In this document: in pieces, positions 1 to 8,638 of the stretch | Layout of the letters: each line of letters begins with the position of its first letter | Numbering within the stretch: position 1 is the stretch's first letter | Assembly (NCBI GenBank): GCA_013042475.1 | Contig: JABDQA010000115.1 | Span: forward strand, 1 to 40,004 | Length of the DNA stretch: 40,004 nucleotides | Origin: Desulfofustis sp. | Lineage (GTDB): Bacteria; Desulfobacterota; Desulfobulbia; Desulfobulbales; Desulfocapsaceae | Direction of reading: 5' to 3' | The notes under the pieces: model-generated | Seen by the model: only the letters and a program-made list of their open reading frames with translations | Database searches by the model: none | What the model was told of the DNA's origin: nothing | Position numbers and translations under genes: made by a program

Positions 1-1195
1 AATACCTGAACTCATGACCTTTTGCGGTGAACCCCTCAGGAAAGAAAGGGTTTTTTTCTTTAACGCTGAATATAGAATAACCGTGAGCCTGCGGTTTCTT
101 TGACATGCCGAATACCACATCAAAAACCCCAGCCAGGGAATAGCGCTGTTCATCGATAATCAGCTCCCTGCCAAGGTATATCAACCCCCCACATTCGGCA
201 TAGATGGGCAACCCTGCATCCGCAGCTGCTTTCACCGAGCGCCGGAAACTAGTGTTTTCTGCAAGACGCGCAGCGCTGGTTTCGGGAAAACCGCCACCGA
301 TATAGAGCCCGTCCAATATTGGTAATTGCTCATCCTCCAGAGCGTTGAGGGTTATCAACTCAGCCCCGCGCAACTGGAGAGCCTCAAGATTTTCCGGATA
401 GTAGAACTGAAAGGCCGTATCCTGGATCACGCCAATTTTTATCTTTGCGGCGGGATGTCCGATGGGGGCTTTCTGCGATTCACCGATCGATATTGCCGGA
501 ACCGGAACCATCAGCGTTTCGACCTCAGCCAAATTTATGTACTGCCGAGTAACCCGGGCCAGAGTGTCAAGTGCTTCAGCAGTTCCGTCATATTCCTGGT
601 AAGGGATCATGCCGAGATGACGCATCGGAAAAATGTCCGTGCTCATTCTCGGTACCGCCCCTAGCACTTTGATATCGGTGTAGTGGTGCACTGCTTCGGT
701 TATGATCTTTTCCTGTCTGCTGGTGGCCACCTGATTGAGCACCACTCCGGCTACCTGCAGCTGCGGTTCGAAACTGATGCAGCCCTGAACCAGGGCCGCC
801 ACGGTTCTGGTTGTTTTGGTACAGTTCACCACCAGCAAAACTGGGAGATTGAGCTGTATTGCCAACTCTGCGGTAGAATAACCGCCTTGGGCTGTTACCC
901 CGTCAAACACCCCGCGGTTGCCTTCCACCAGAGCCAGTTCTGCTCCTGCTGAACGACGAATAAACGAACTGGAAATCGCCTCCGCTGAAAAGAGGTAGGG
1001 GTCGAGATTGTAACAGGGACGGCCTGCGGCACTCTGCAGCCATCCGGCGTCGATATAATCAGGCCCTTTTTTAAATGGCGCCACTGAACGGCCCGCTTCC
1101 ACCCATGCAGCGGCTAACCCTACCGCAATGACGCTTTTGCCTGATCCTCCGGACAAACCGGCTATGACGATTCCTCTCGCAGTAGTATCACTCAT
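1..1195 (-). CDS. cbiA: Cobyrinate a,c-diamide synthase (CbiA/CobB family), 3' end cut by window edge
   Basis: About 398 codons are visible and the stop lies beyond position 1; the family is usually about 450 residues. It amidates the a and c side chains of cobyrinate with glutamine and ATP in cobalamin synthesis. The N-terminus carries the P-loop GLSGGSGKS (residues 13-21), followed by GPDYIDAGW and the EGNRGVFDG motif of the ATP-binding half. The C-terminal class I glutamine amidotransferase half has GLYIGGGFPE and AECGG with the nucleophile Cys335 (codon at 191-193). The ATG at 1195 overlaps the stop of the acyltransferase gene (1188-1190) by 8 bases, which suggests translational coupling. 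Translated by me because no stop is in the window. A cobyrinate-family paralogue with another substrate cannot be excluded. Confidence 0.9.
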   Translation of the reverse strand, partial: MSDTTARGIVIAGLSGGSGKSVIAVGLAAAWVEAGRSVAPFKKGPDYIDAGWLQSAAGRPCYNLDPYLFSAEAISSSFIRRSAGAELALVEGNRGVFDGVTAQGGYSTAELAIQLNLPVLLVVNCTKTTRTVAALVQGCISFEPQLQVAGVVLNQVATSRQEKIITEAVHHYTDIKVLGAVPRMSTDIFPMRHLGMIPYQEYDGTAEALDTLARVTRQYINLAEVETLMVPVPAISIGESQKAPIGHPAAKIKIGVIQDTAFQFYYPENLEALQLRGAELITLNALEDEQLPILDGLYIGGGFPETSAARLAENTSFRRSVKAAADAGLPIYAECGGLIYLGRELIIDEQRYSLAGVFDVVFGMSKKPQAHGYSIFSVKEKNPFFPEGFTAKGHEFRY

Positions 1196-1868
1196 GGTAA
1201 TGGTTTTCTTTTCCGTGAACAGCCCAGGCACGCCTGTAGAGTTCGTTCATCTCATTTTCGAGCCTCTGGCGATAATGCTCGATGTGCTGACGATCAATTC
1301 CTCCTGGCACCTCAACAGGTTTTCCGTAAAAGAAATCGATCCGCGAAAACGGTTTGGGAATGCAGGTATGATCCCATGAATTGAAGGCATAGGATCTTGA
1401 TGCCGACCAGGCCACGGGCAGAAGAGGTGCCCCCGATTTGGAGGCCAGCAGGATTGCACCGGACTGGACTACCTTTGGAGGCCCTTGGGAACCGTCGGCG
1501 ACGATGCCTGCATTACCGCCATTGTTCAGATAGGCAAGGGTTTGCTTCAGGGCCAGAAGTCCCCTCCTGTTGCTTGATCCCCGGATCGTATCAAAATTCA
1601 GACAACGGGCCAATCTGGCGATATATTCACCGTCCTCGCTGGCGCTGACCATCACCGCCGCCTTATCTTTTCTGAGATGGTAGAAGACATATAGCAGGGA
1701 GTAGTGCCAGAACACGGCAATTATACTGTTACCCCGATCAACTTGCCGACGGTTTTCAGACCCATGCTCGTGTATTCTGCAGGTGGCAAACCAGAGCCGC
1801 AGCACCACCGAGATCAGAAAAGGCAGGACAATTACCGAGAGATTATAAAACAAGCTTCTTTTCTTCAC
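1188..1868 (-). CDS. Lysophospholipid acyltransferase-like protein (DUF374 family)
   Basis: 226 residues with a hydrophobic N-terminal anchor (about residues 8-28). The sequence shows the DUF374 pattern: FWHYSLLY with His55, then [19 protein letters not shown], and [11 protein letters not shown] followed by a V-x-x-GAILLA stretch. These proteins resemble membrane glycerolipid or lipid A acyltransferases, but the substrate of this subfamily is not settled, so a role in envelope lipid acylation is inference. The start is GTG at 1868, overlapping the uvrB stop (1865-1867) as GTGA; the stop overlaps the next gene's ATG. It is thus embedded in a coupled chain with uvrB and cbiA, with no obvious functional link to either. 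Confidence 0.85.
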   Translation of the reverse strand: MKKRSLFYNLSVIVLPFLISVVLRLWFATCRIHEHGSENRRQVDRGNSIIAVFWHYSLLYVFYHLRKDKAAVMVSASEDGEYIARLARCLNFDTIRGSSNRRGLLALKQTLAYLNNGGNAGIVADGSQGPPKVVQSGAILLASKSGAPLLPVAWSASRSYAFNSWDHTCIPKPFSRIDFFYGKPVEVPGGIDRQHIEHYRQRLENEMNELYRRAWAVHGKENHYHE

Positions 1869-3892
1869 CCGATTTCTATCTCCAGCATTCTCAAAGCCTT
1901 AATCCTGTCTCTTAACTGGGCAGCGTCTTCGAAAGCAAGTTCAGCGGCTGCACGGTTCATTTCCGCTTCCAATCTGGCGATCTCCTTATCCAGATCGGCT
2001 ACGCTGCCATATTCGATTTCCTCCTCCGCAGCCGACTGCGGAGCTTTATCCTGGTCGTCAAATTGGTAACCAGCTTCCTTGAGATATTGATGGATGGTAT
2101 CCTTTACAGGCGATATCACCGTTGTAGGGGTAATCTTGTGGGACCGATTGTAGTCCTCCTGCATCGTTCGTCTACGATCAGTTTCATCAATAGTGCGCTG
2201 CATGGAGCCGGTAATCTCGTCGGCATACATGATTACCATCCCCGCGGAATTGCGTGCTGCCCTGCCGCAGGTCTGGATCAATGACCGCTCTGAGCGCAGA
2301 AATCCTTCCTTATCGGCATCGAGCACGGCAACCAGCGAAACTTCAGGAATATCCAGACCTTCTCGGAGTAGATTGATGCCGATCAGCACGTTGTATTCAC
2401 CGTTTCTCAAATCCCTGACCAGTTCCACCCGCTCAAGCGTTTTTATATCGGAATGCAGATAACGAACTCTGACGGCCAGTTTCTCGTAATATTCGGTCAG
2501 ATCTTCGGCCATCCTCTTGGTCAGCGTAGTCACCAAAACCGCCTCATTGCGTTCGGATCTGAGCCTGATCTCATGGAGCAAATCATCCACCTGGCTGGCG
2601 GCCGGGCGCACCTCAATTCTCGGATCGATCAACCCGGTGGGCCTGATAACCTGTTCGACAATTTTATCACCGGCCCGCTCGAGTTCGTAAGGTCCTGGCG
2701 TGGCCGAGACATAAATGACCTGGTTAATCCGCTGTTCGAACTCATCAAAACGAAGCGGTCTGTTGTCCAGAGCAGATGGCAGCCGGAATCCGAAGTCAAC
2801 CAGAGTCTCCTTCCGGGATCGATCGCCGTTATACATACCGTTGAGCTGGGGCACCCCGATGTGGCTTTCATCGATGAACAGCAGATAATCGCTGGGAAAA
2901 TAATCGAGCAGGTTGGGCGGTGGCATCCCCTGAGGTTTACCGGTAAGGTGCCTGGAATAATTCTCTATCCCATTGCAGTATCCAAGTTCCTGCATCATTT
3001 CCAGATCAAACATGGTGCGTTGTTCAAGCCTCTGCCTCTCGACCAGTCTGCGTTCCTCCTCCAGCAGATCGAGCCGTATTTTGAGTTCTTCCTTGATGGT
3101 GCGCAGGGCGATCTGCATCCTATCTTTCGAGGTGACGAAATGCGATCCAGGGAAAACAGTATATTCGTCAAGTTCAGCGAGGACCACGCCCCGAAGCGAA
3201 TCGATCAAGGTGATGGATTCAATGGTGTCGCCAAAATATTCGACCCGGACGGCCCGCTCCTCCTCGTGAGCCGGAAAAATGTCTATCACATCGCCCCTGA
3301 CTCGGAAGGTGGACCGGTGGAAGGAGAAGTCGTTGCGCTCGTACTGCATGAATACCAGCCGCCGCTGAACCTCTTCAGGGGCAACTTCCTCGCCACGTCT
3401 GAGAAACAGGTGCATGTTGCGGTATTCATCCGGCGATCCCAAGCCATAGATACACGAAACTGAGGCGACGATCAGCACATCCCTTCTAGTGAGCAGAGAC
3501 CTGGTTGCAGAATGGCGCATCTTATCAATGGCGTCATTGATCGAAGAATCTTTTTCTATATAGGTGTCGGATTGGGGTATATACGCCTCCGGCTGGTAAT
3601 AGTCGTAATAGGAAACAAAGTATTCAACCGCATTGCGTGGAAAAAGTCCCTTGAACTCTGAGAAAAGTTGGGCAGCCAGGATTTTGTTCGGGGCGATGAC
3701 CAGCGTCGGTCTCTGGACCCGGGCCACGATCCCCGCCATGGTAAAAGTTTTTCCAGAGCCGGTGACGCCGAGCAGGATTTGGTCCCGATGCTTCTGTTCC
3801 AGCCCCTGACAGAGTTTATCTATGGCATCAGGCTGGTCCCCGGCCGGGGAAAAATTGCTCTCGATCTGGAAAGGTAGCTCGTCTATCTGCAT
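1865..3892 (-). CDS. uvrB: Excinuclease ABC subunit B
   Basis: 675 residues, full length for UvrB, the damage-verifying helicase-like subunit of nucleotide excision repair. Walker A GVTGSGKT is at residues 42-49, the beta-hairpin that clamps DNA reads [13 protein letters not shown] (94-106), and the DEAD-like box IDESH is near residue 343. Helicase motifs [12 protein letters not shown] and QTCGRAARN follow, and the C-terminal UVR coiled segment that binds UvrC occupies roughly residues 630-665. The ATG at 3892 overlaps the ribonuclease HI stop by 10 bases and the stop overlaps the next GTG. No uvrA or uvrC is nearby. No SOS box was recognised; transcription probably comes from upstream of the ribonuclease gene. 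Confidence 0.98.
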   Translation of the reverse strand: MQIDELPFQIESNFSPAGDQPDAIDKLCQGLEQKHRDQILLGVTGSGKTFTMAGIVARVQRPTLVIAPNKILAAQLFSEFKGLFPRNAVEYFVSYYDYYQPEAYIPQSDTYIEKDSSINDAIDKMRHSATRSLLTRRDVLIVASVSCIYGLGSPDEYRNMHLFLRRGEEVAPEEVQRRLVFMQYERNDFSFHRSTFRVRGDVIDIFPAHEEERAVRVEYFGDTIESITLIDSLRGVVLAELDEYTVFPGSHFVTSKDRMQIALRTIKEELKIRLDLLEEERRLVERQRLEQRTMFDLEMMQELGYCNGIENYSRHLTGKPQGMPPPNLLDYFPSDYLLFIDESHIGVPQLNGMYNGDRSRKETLVDFGFRLPSALDNRPLRFDEFEQRINQVIYVSATPGPYELERAGDKIVEQVIRPTGLIDPRIEVRPAASQVDDLLHEIRLRSERNEAVLVTTLTKRMAEDLTEYYEKLAVRVRYLHSDIKTLERVELVRDLRNGEYNVLIGINLLREGLDIPEVSLVAVLDADKEGFLRSERSLIQTCGRAARNSAGMVIMYADEITGSMQRTIDETDRRRTMQEDYNRSHKITPTTVISPVKDTIHQYLKEAGYQFDDQDKAPQSAAEEEIEYGSVADLDKEIARLEAEMNRAAAELAFEDAAQLRDRIKALRMLEIEIG

Positions 3893-4815
3893 GAGAAGCC
3901 TTGCTCATATTCACGGGCCAGTTCTTTGGCCTCCTGGAGAAAACAGTATGGGTTCTTTTTGTCCTCCAGATAAAAAGTAACCTCGTAACGGCTGAGCAGA
4001 CCGTCAAGTTGCAGCCAGAGCTTCTTGTTGGACACTTCGTCTCCTTCTCGGGTTCGCCAATTGCGATTTTTCCACCCGCTCAGCCAATTTGTGGCGCCAT
4101 CATAGAGGTAACCGGAATGAGTATGCACGTCGACCGGAAGTTCTTTTTTCAGGCTGCCAAGCCCATTGATTACTGACACCAGATAGAGTTGGTTGGCCGA
4201 CATCCCCTGGCATCCATCACCAAGAATTTTCACATGGGTCCGCCAGTTGAGAATCACCGACCAGCCACCGACCCGAGCCGCGTGTTTAAAGGTTACCCCG
4301 GTGAACAGGTGGATGTGATCTGTCGATAGCGCTGAAGATGATCTCTTCGATCCTGGTGGTGCCTCCTCACCTTTTCTCGCCGCAACGGCCAGCTCATCGG
4401 CTCTAATGTTAAAAGGATCTGCTGCATGCCCCTTTATCCAGAGAAATCTGACCTGGTGGTATTCGATCTGCTCCAGCAGTTGACGCCAGAGATCGCTGTT
4501 CTTTACCTCTTTGCGGTCGGCGGTTCGCCAGTCATTGCGCTGCCATTTATTAATCCAGTCTGTTATACCGTTTTTTAGATAGACGGAATCGGTATAAAGA
4601 GTAATTTTTGCGGGATTTTCTACTGACTTCAGCACCTCCACTGCCGCGGTCAATTCCATGCGATTGTTGGTGGAGTTCTCTTCAGAACCAGACAACTCGG
4701 AATGGATTGAACCATCTTTGATGATAACTGCCCCCCAGCCGCCAGGGCCGGGATTGGGGCTGCAGGCGCCATCTGTGTAAATCACTAGTTGCGGAGTGTG
4801 TTGAGTGTCTGCCAT
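3883..4815 (-). CDS. rnhA: Ribonuclease HI with a second, catalytically degenerate RNase H domain
   Basis: 310 residues from the ATG at 4815, twice the usual 155. Residues 9-147 form a normal RNase HI that cleaves RNA in RNA-DNA hybrids: the four carboxylates are Asp15 (YTDGACS), Glu54 (NRMEL), Asp76 (YTDS) and Asp140 (RADEL), with the helper His130. Residues about 166-303 repeat the fold: residues 82-113 align with 239-270 without gaps, 14 of 32 identical, sharing W, RT, EV, N and LW positions. In the copy the carboxylates become Gly173, Tyr211, His233 and about Lys297, so it should be inactive. The open frame extends to 5007, but that would overlap the upstream gene; the conserved N-terminus favours 4815, with ATG 4842 as alternative. 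It overlaps uvrB by 10 bases. Confidence 0.93.
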   Translation of the reverse strand: MADTQHTPQLVIYTDGACSPNPGPGGWGAVIIKDGSIHSELSGSEENSTNNRMELTAAVEVLKSVENPAKITLYTDSVYLKNGITDWINKWQRNDWRTADRKEVKNSDLWRQLLEQIEYHQVRFLWIKGHAADPFNIRADELAVAARKGEEAPPGSKRSSSALSTDHIHLFTGVTFKHAARVGGWSVILNWRTHVKILGDGCQGMSANQLYLVSVINGLGSLKKELPVDVHTHSGYLYDGATNWLSGWKNRNWRTREGDEVSNKKLWLQLDGLLSRYEVTFYLEDKKNPYCFLQEAKELAREYEQGFSCR

Positions 4816-4894
4816 CGGCTGCAATGAGATGGTTCTGGGCATCTTAAAGCGATGTTGTCTGCTCTTTGTGAGACGGTTAAAAAAGAGGCGGGGA

Positions 4895-4923
4895 AGTATA
4901 CCAGCTAGACAGACAATTTTCAC
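4895..4923 (-). promoter_or_regulatory. Possible extended -10 promoter for the rnhA-uvrB chain
   Basis: On the minus strand TGGTATACT (TG-N-TATACT, the hexamer at 4900 to 4895) is an extended -10 match, with GTGAAA 17 bases upstream (4923 to 4918) as a weak -35. Transcription would begin near 4888, after the DUF3047 stop at 4955 and before the candidate ribonuclease starts at 4842 and 4815. It would explain the 139-base gap in an otherwise tightly packed run. Motif match only. Confidence 0.35.
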
Positions 4924-4954
4924 CTCCTCGTCATCCCATAGGTCCAGGTTTGAT

Positions 4955-5662
4955 TTACTCAGAATCTGGGGCTGCTTCAACCTCGCTACCAAGCCAAATC
5001 GGCCCATACCAGGCGTGCGCTTCAGAACCAGTGTCGTCGCTATCGGTCATCAGCACAAGTCCGGTGATTTTCCCGGGTTCTTCTGAAAAAGCAGTACGAT
5101 AATCTTCCACCAGATTTCTCGACATCTCCAGCCAATCACCGCGTCGTTCGTTACCACTGATTGCAACAAAAGTTTGTATATGGCTGTGGCTGGGGTTCGC
5201 AGCCACAGAGCCGATCGGCTCTGTGGCTGCCCAGACGTAGCAGAGGATTTTGTCTTTCAAACCACCACGTTTGGTGCTTTCAGATTCGAAAGAGATCATC
5301 AGCCGGACGGGAAAATCATCGCCGCTCTTGAGCGATAATGAACTACCGATAATAGTATTGGCTATCTTCCAGCTCCAGTTCAGAATCGGATACTTTTGGG
5401 GATCGATTGAAAGCGACCGTCCAATCCCCCCCGCACCGGCAGAGGATTGGGCTTCAATTACCCGGCCGTAAAAGGGGTCGTAGACGAGTTCATATCTGGT
5501 CGCGGCAGATATGGATGGAAATGTCAGCAACCGCCAATGTTGGGGTAACCGTCCATCTTCAGCAGAGGCCCAGTTACCCAGCTCTACTCTTTGCTCAGCC
5601 GAACCATCTCCTGCCACTGTCAGTAACACGCAACATAGAAATAGGCTCGTGACAATCCGCAT
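4955..5662 (-). CDS. Exported DUF3047 protein
   Basis: 235 residues from the ATG at 5662, which begins a clear signal peptide (MRIVTSLFLCCVLLTVAG, cleavage likely after GDGSA). The frame is open to 5740, but those codons run into the upstream gene and place hydrophilic sequence before the signal peptide, so the internal ATG is preferred. DUF3047 hallmarks seen: the YELVYDPFYGR-like segment, LNWSWK, DDFPVRLMISF, a YVWA segment, and a C-terminal GLVLMTDSDDTGSEAHAWYG with its acidic cluster followed by a Tyr. The fold is probably a beta-sandwich resembling carbohydrate-binding modules; function unknown. It follows the DUF547 gene by 37 bases, so the pair is likely co-transcribed and both products are exported. 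Confidence 0.85.
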   Translation of the reverse strand: MRIVTSLFLCCVLLTVAGDGSAEQRVELGNWASAEDGRLPQHWRLLTFPSISAATRYELVYDPFYGRVIEAQSSAGAGGIGRSLSIDPQKYPILNWSWKIANTIIGSSLSLKSGDDFPVRLMISFESESTKRGGLKDKILCYVWAATEPIGSVAANPSHSHIQTFVAISGNERRGDWLEMSRNLVEDYRTAFSEEPGKITGLVLMTDSDDTGSEAHAWYGPIWLGSEVEAAPDSE

Positions 5663-5699
5663 GCAGATAATGTCAACCCCTGGCAGGCGGCGCCAGCCT

Positions 5700-6470
5700 T
5701 CACTCGATCGGACCATTGAGTGACCAGTCATAGTCAGCATATTTGATCTGTATCTGGTCCCTCCTGCTGCTCAGCTGCTGCTGGAGCTCTCCTCTGGTAT
5801 GGGACAGAAAGAAAGAGAGGGGGTCATCGTTGAAGTCTTCTTTGTACCATTTGAAAATCGAGCTGACATGCAGGGTGTCACCTTCGAGAAAATTATGCTC
5901 AGGATTCTCGAGAAAATCCCTGGTGCTCTGTTCGAGCTGATCGTCGAGAGTTGCGCCCTCGTAGGCTTCTGAAATAAGAATTGGACAGCTTTTGGAGGCG
6001 CAATTTACTGCAAAGTGAATACGGGGCTCGTCAAAACGAACCCGGATTACGTCGTGCTCGATATTATCCAGGGTGTAGATCGTCCCGCCCATGACGGCAA
6101 AGGATATTTTCCAGGGATTGGAAAACAGTCCGCCAATTTTGCGAATGGATGAAGGCGGCTTGCCGTTTTTAAAATTATCCAGGATGAGCTTCACGGTATA
6201 GCTGTTATAGCCGTTTATCCAGTAGGCCAGCTGATCCGGTATGGATAGTTGTTCAGGATCGGTATCGGCCAGCAGGGTCAGATAGGTATCAAGCTGTGCT
6301 TCTTCTTCCTTGAAGCCCTGGTAGTCAACCACACCCCGATTAACATGGCGGTTCAGCAAATCATTCCAACTGCTGTGCAGTGATTCTGAACCAGCCACAC
6401 CGGAGCCCAAAAGCATGATGATGAGCATTACTCCAGTGCGCCATAGTAATGATATTGCAAACTTAGCCAC
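5700..6470 (-). CDS. Exported DUF547 protein
   Basis: 256 residues with an N-terminal signal peptide or anchor (about residues 6-26, ending GSGVAGSES). DUF547 features are present: LAYWINGYNSYTVKLIL, the KIGGLFSNPWK segment, the invariant LDNIEHDVIR, RIHFAVNCASKSCP with its Cys pair, and the FKWYKEDF motif near the C-terminus. The family is widespread in Gram-negative and marine bacteria and has no established biochemical role; the conserved His, Cys and Trp positions hint at a catalytic or ligand-binding site. The start is GTG at 6470, supported by CGGGG 8 bases upstream; the first internal Met (6428) would cut off part of the signal peptide. It is followed closely by the DUF3047 gene. Confidence 0.87.
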   Translation of the reverse strand: MAKFAISLLWRTGVMLIIMLLGSGVAGSESLHSSWNDLLNRHVNRGVVDYQGFKEEEAQLDTYLTLLADTDPEQLSIPDQLAYWINGYNSYTVKLILDNFKNGKPPSSIRKIGGLFSNPWKISFAVMGGTIYTLDNIEHDVIRVRFDEPRIHFAVNCASKSCPILISEAYEGATLDDQLEQSTRDFLENPEHNFLEGDTLHVSSIFKWYKEDFNDDPLSFFLSHTRGELQQQLSSRRDQIQIKYADYDWSLNGPIE

Positions 6471-6615
6471 GGTGGTTACCCCGATTGGTTGTGGATCTTT
6501 TGAAACTGTATTCCTGCCTTCAATGATTTATTTTACTCAAAACAGAGGAATTGTATCTGCGACTAGCCCAGCATTGCCACCTTGGTTCTAGTTATATAGC
6601 GTCTATAGCAGGAAC

Positions 6616-6905
6616 TCAATTACCTGCCTGGTACTGCCGGTAGCGTCCCAAAAGTTTTTTCACGGAGATTGGGAATAGCCCGAGCATGGCAAAAGCAGCG
6701 ACAAGGCCGTAACGGCCACATAGATAACCATGTAGGAGCCGAGCACTGCGATACTGTGCTGCTCGTAAAGCTGCTGGAAGCGGACCTGTGACTCCTTCAA
6801 ATACTTTAGACTTAGATAACGGCCCAGATCGAAATAGAAAAACAGACCGACAATGAAGAGCAGCGCACCGAGTATGATAATTTTGTTAAGAGTCGGGCCG
6901 GACAT
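6616..6905 (-). pseudogene. Internally deleted TVP38/TMEM64 (VTT-domain) membrane protein gene
   Basis: The frame from ATG 6905 (AGAGG eight bases upstream; open frame from 6926) gives an N-terminal membrane helix, FDLGRYLSL, KYLKESQ, then YMVIYVAVTALSL. In TVP38/TMEM64 proteins this is followed by PGAA and about 130 residues of the conserved VTT domain. Here it instead runs out of frame into a stop at 6660-6662. A different frame, entering near 6707, reads GLVAAFAMLGLFPISVKKLL and a basic tail to a stop at 6616-6618, which resembles the last membrane helix and C-terminus of the same family. The simplest reading is a large internal deletion with a frame change at about 6696-6707. The alternative is a genuine 81-88 residue two-helix protein. 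Confidence 0.6.
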
Positions 6906-6918
6906 AGATTCAGCCTCT

Positions 6919-7134
6919 TTAGTCATCCCAGTGGATACAGTCTTCAGGACATAACTTCATTGCTTCCTCCACCTTGTCTCTGTCGTAATAGTCGAGATCG
7001 CATATTTCGATATAACCGCCACTCTCCGAGAATCTGAAAATCTCCGGAGCAACCTCTAAACACCCCCCGCATTTCGAACAACGGCCGAGGTCGACGGTGG
7101 GTCGCATGATTTTTTTCATGAATGGATTAACCAT
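6919..7134 (-). CDS. Single-cluster [4Fe-4S] ferredoxin
   Basis: 71 residues. Cys19, Cys22 and Cys25 (RCSKCGGCLEV) plus the distal CPEDC near the C-terminus give the single-cluster pattern, and the ending CIHWDD closely resembles the end of Desulfovibrio-type ferredoxin I (CIHWED in memory). It should be a small soluble electron carrier. The central region EIFRFSESGGYIEI matches the loop of these ferredoxins. ATG at 7134 has no convincing Shine-Dalgarno; ATGs at 7119 and 7107 are alternatives and would not affect the cluster. It is divergent from the flavodiiron gene across 269 bases and lies just before the broken TVP38 gene. Confidence 0.9.
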   Translation of the reverse strand: MVNPFMKKIMRPTVDLGRCSKCGGCLEVAPEIFRFSESGGYIEICDLDYYDRDKVEEAMKLCPEDCIHWDD

Positions 7135-7276
7135 TTAATAATTCATCGAGATAGTTTTAATATTTGGTCGGATTGCGGTAAAAAGGCTGAGTCTTTTTTG
7201 CAAAGATTAATTATTCCCACTTGGAAATCAATTTGACCGGGACCTCCTTAACCGCCCTATAAATAGTTAGGAACCG

Positions 7277-7304
7277 TTGAAATGTGATCATAATGTGCTA
7301 TACT
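7277..7304 (+). promoter_or_regulatory. Sigma-70-type promoter for the flavodiiron gene
   Basis: TTGAAA at 7277-7282 and TATACT at 7299-7304, separated by 16 bases, in an AT-rich divergent intergenic region. Transcription would start near 7311 and leave a leader of about 90 bases before the ATG at 7404, which has GGAG a short distance upstream. Pattern match only; it may initiate the entire plus-strand block up to 12439. Confidence 0.55.
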
Positions 7305-7403
7305 TTCCCGTTTGTAATTTTAATTGTTTTTGTTAAGGATATTGACTCTGTATAACAATGCTCAAGCAAAATTTGAATAAAGAATCCAGTAGATGGAGAA
7401 GAA

Positions 7404-8612
7404 ATGAGCAACAAGCAACTGGCAACTGATATTCATTGGGTAGGTGCCATCGATTGGGATGTGAGAGATTTTCACGGGTACTCGACTCTGGCGGGAACCA
7501 CTTATAACGCGTTTCTCATCATCGATGAGAAAATTACCTTGGTAGATACGGTAAAACGTTCCCACTACAGCGATATGATGCACCAGATCAGAGAGATCAT
7601 CGATCCCGAAAAGATAGACTACCTGATCATAAACCATGTGGAACTTGACCATGCGGGATCACTGGCCGAAGTGATGGAGGCGGTTAAACCCGAGAAATTG
7701 ATCTGCTCCCCGATGGGAGAAAAAGCCATCCTCGAACACTTTCATCGGCCTGACTGGCCTTTTGAAGTGGTAAAGACCGGCGATCAACTAAGCATCGGCG
7801 CACGGACTTTTTATTTTCTTGAAACCAGGATGCTGCACTGGCCAGATTCGATGTTCTCCTATGCCATGGAGGATGGTATCCTCTTCGCTTCAGACGCCTT
7901 TGGACAGCATCTTGCAACCAGTGAAAGATTCGATGACCAGGTACCGCTATCGGTGGTCATGGATCAGGCCGCGAAGTATTACGCCAATATCTTGTATCTT
8001 TACAACCCACTGGTGCGAAAACTGCTTGCCAAGGTCAAGGAGATGAACCTGGATATAAAGATGATTGCCCCTGATCATGGCGTTATTTTCAGGAAATATA
8101 TCAACGAAATCATCACCGCCTACAATGAGTGGAGCCAGGGTAAATTCGACGAGAAGGCCCTGATCATTTACGATACCATGTGGAATTCAACCGAGAAGAT
8201 GGCCAAAGCTATCGCACGGGGGATTGAGCAGGAAGACGTCTTCGCTGAAATGATCAACCTCAAGGTTCATCATCGCAGCGACGTTATGACCAAAGTATTG
8301 AACGCAGGTGCTCTGGTGCTTGGCAGTCCCACACTCAACAATGGCCTGCTACCCCGTATGGCCGGGTTCCTGATGTACATGCGCGGTCTCAAACCCCAGA
8401 ACAAGATCGCCGCTTCTTTCGGCTCCTATGGCTGGAGTGGTGAGTGCGTCAAACTGCTCAACGAGTCTCTGGTGGATATGAGGCTCGAACTCGTGGACGA
8501 GGGGGTGCGTTACAAATATGTCCCCACCGACGAGAATCTCGAAGAATGTGTCGCCCTTGGGCGACGCATCGGTCGGGCTGTAAAAAAGAGAAAACTCGAA
8601 CAGGAAAGCTGA
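7404..8612 (+). CDS. A-type flavodiiron protein (FprA/ROO family)
   Basis: 402 residues. The N-terminal metallo-beta-lactamase-like domain carries the diiron ligands His78, Glu80, Asp82, His83 (NHVELDHAG), His145 (RMLHWPDS), Asp164 (SDAFGQH) and His225 (PDHG). The C-terminal flavodoxin domain starts near residue 250 with the FMN loop YDTMWNSTEKMA and continues through LGSPTLNN and FGSYGWSGE. There is no rubredoxin or flavin-reductase extension, so it is the minimal class, reducing oxygen to water and/or NO to nitrous oxide with electrons from a separate rubredoxin or ferredoxin. The cytosolic location and strict-anaerobe context fit oxygen and NO scavenging. It leads a plus-strand run of redox genes. 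Confidence 0.95.
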   Translation: MSNKQLATDIHWVGAIDWDVRDFHGYSTLAGTTYNAFLIIDEKITLVDTVKRSHYSDMMHQIREIIDPEKIDYLIINHVELDHAGSLAEVMEAVKPEKLICSPMGEKAILEHFHRPDWPFEVVKTGDQLSIGARTFYFLETRMLHWPDSMFSYAMEDGILFASDAFGQHLATSERFDDQVPLSVVMDQAAKYYANILYLYNPLVRKLLAKVKEMNLDIKMIAPDHGVIFRKYINEIITAYNEWSQGKFDEKALIIYDTMWNSTEKMAKAIARGIEQEDVFAEMINLKVHHRSDVMTKVLNAGALVLGSPTLNNGLLPRMAGFLMYMRGLKPQNKIAASFGSYGWSGECVKLLNESLVDMRLELVDEGVRYKYVPTDENLEECVALGRRIGRAVKKRKLEQES

Positions 8613-8638
8613 GTCACGTGGACAGGTGTTAGTTTGCA

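Noticed and set aside
2453-3463. 336-codon open frame on the plus strand opposite uvrB
   Set aside because: It lies wholly within the conserved uvrB coding sequence, has no family resemblance or ribosome site, and is explained by codon bias of the real gene on the other strand.
4861-4960. Terminator after the DUF3047 gene (GAGGAGG pairing with CCGCCTC then a T-run on the minus strand)
   Set aside because: One mismatch and a loop of about 30 bases make the stem unconvincing, and the same bases fit a promoter for the ribonuclease gene better.
6660-6926. Intact 88-residue membrane protein
   Set aside because: The translation stops exactly where the TVP38 core should begin and the family's C-terminal helix appears in another frame, so a deleted gene is the simpler reading.
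7226-7245. TTGACC near the flavodiiron promoter as an HcpR-like operator
   Set aside because: Only a half site is present; the following bases do not form GTCAA and the spacing to the -10 does not match the two real sites.
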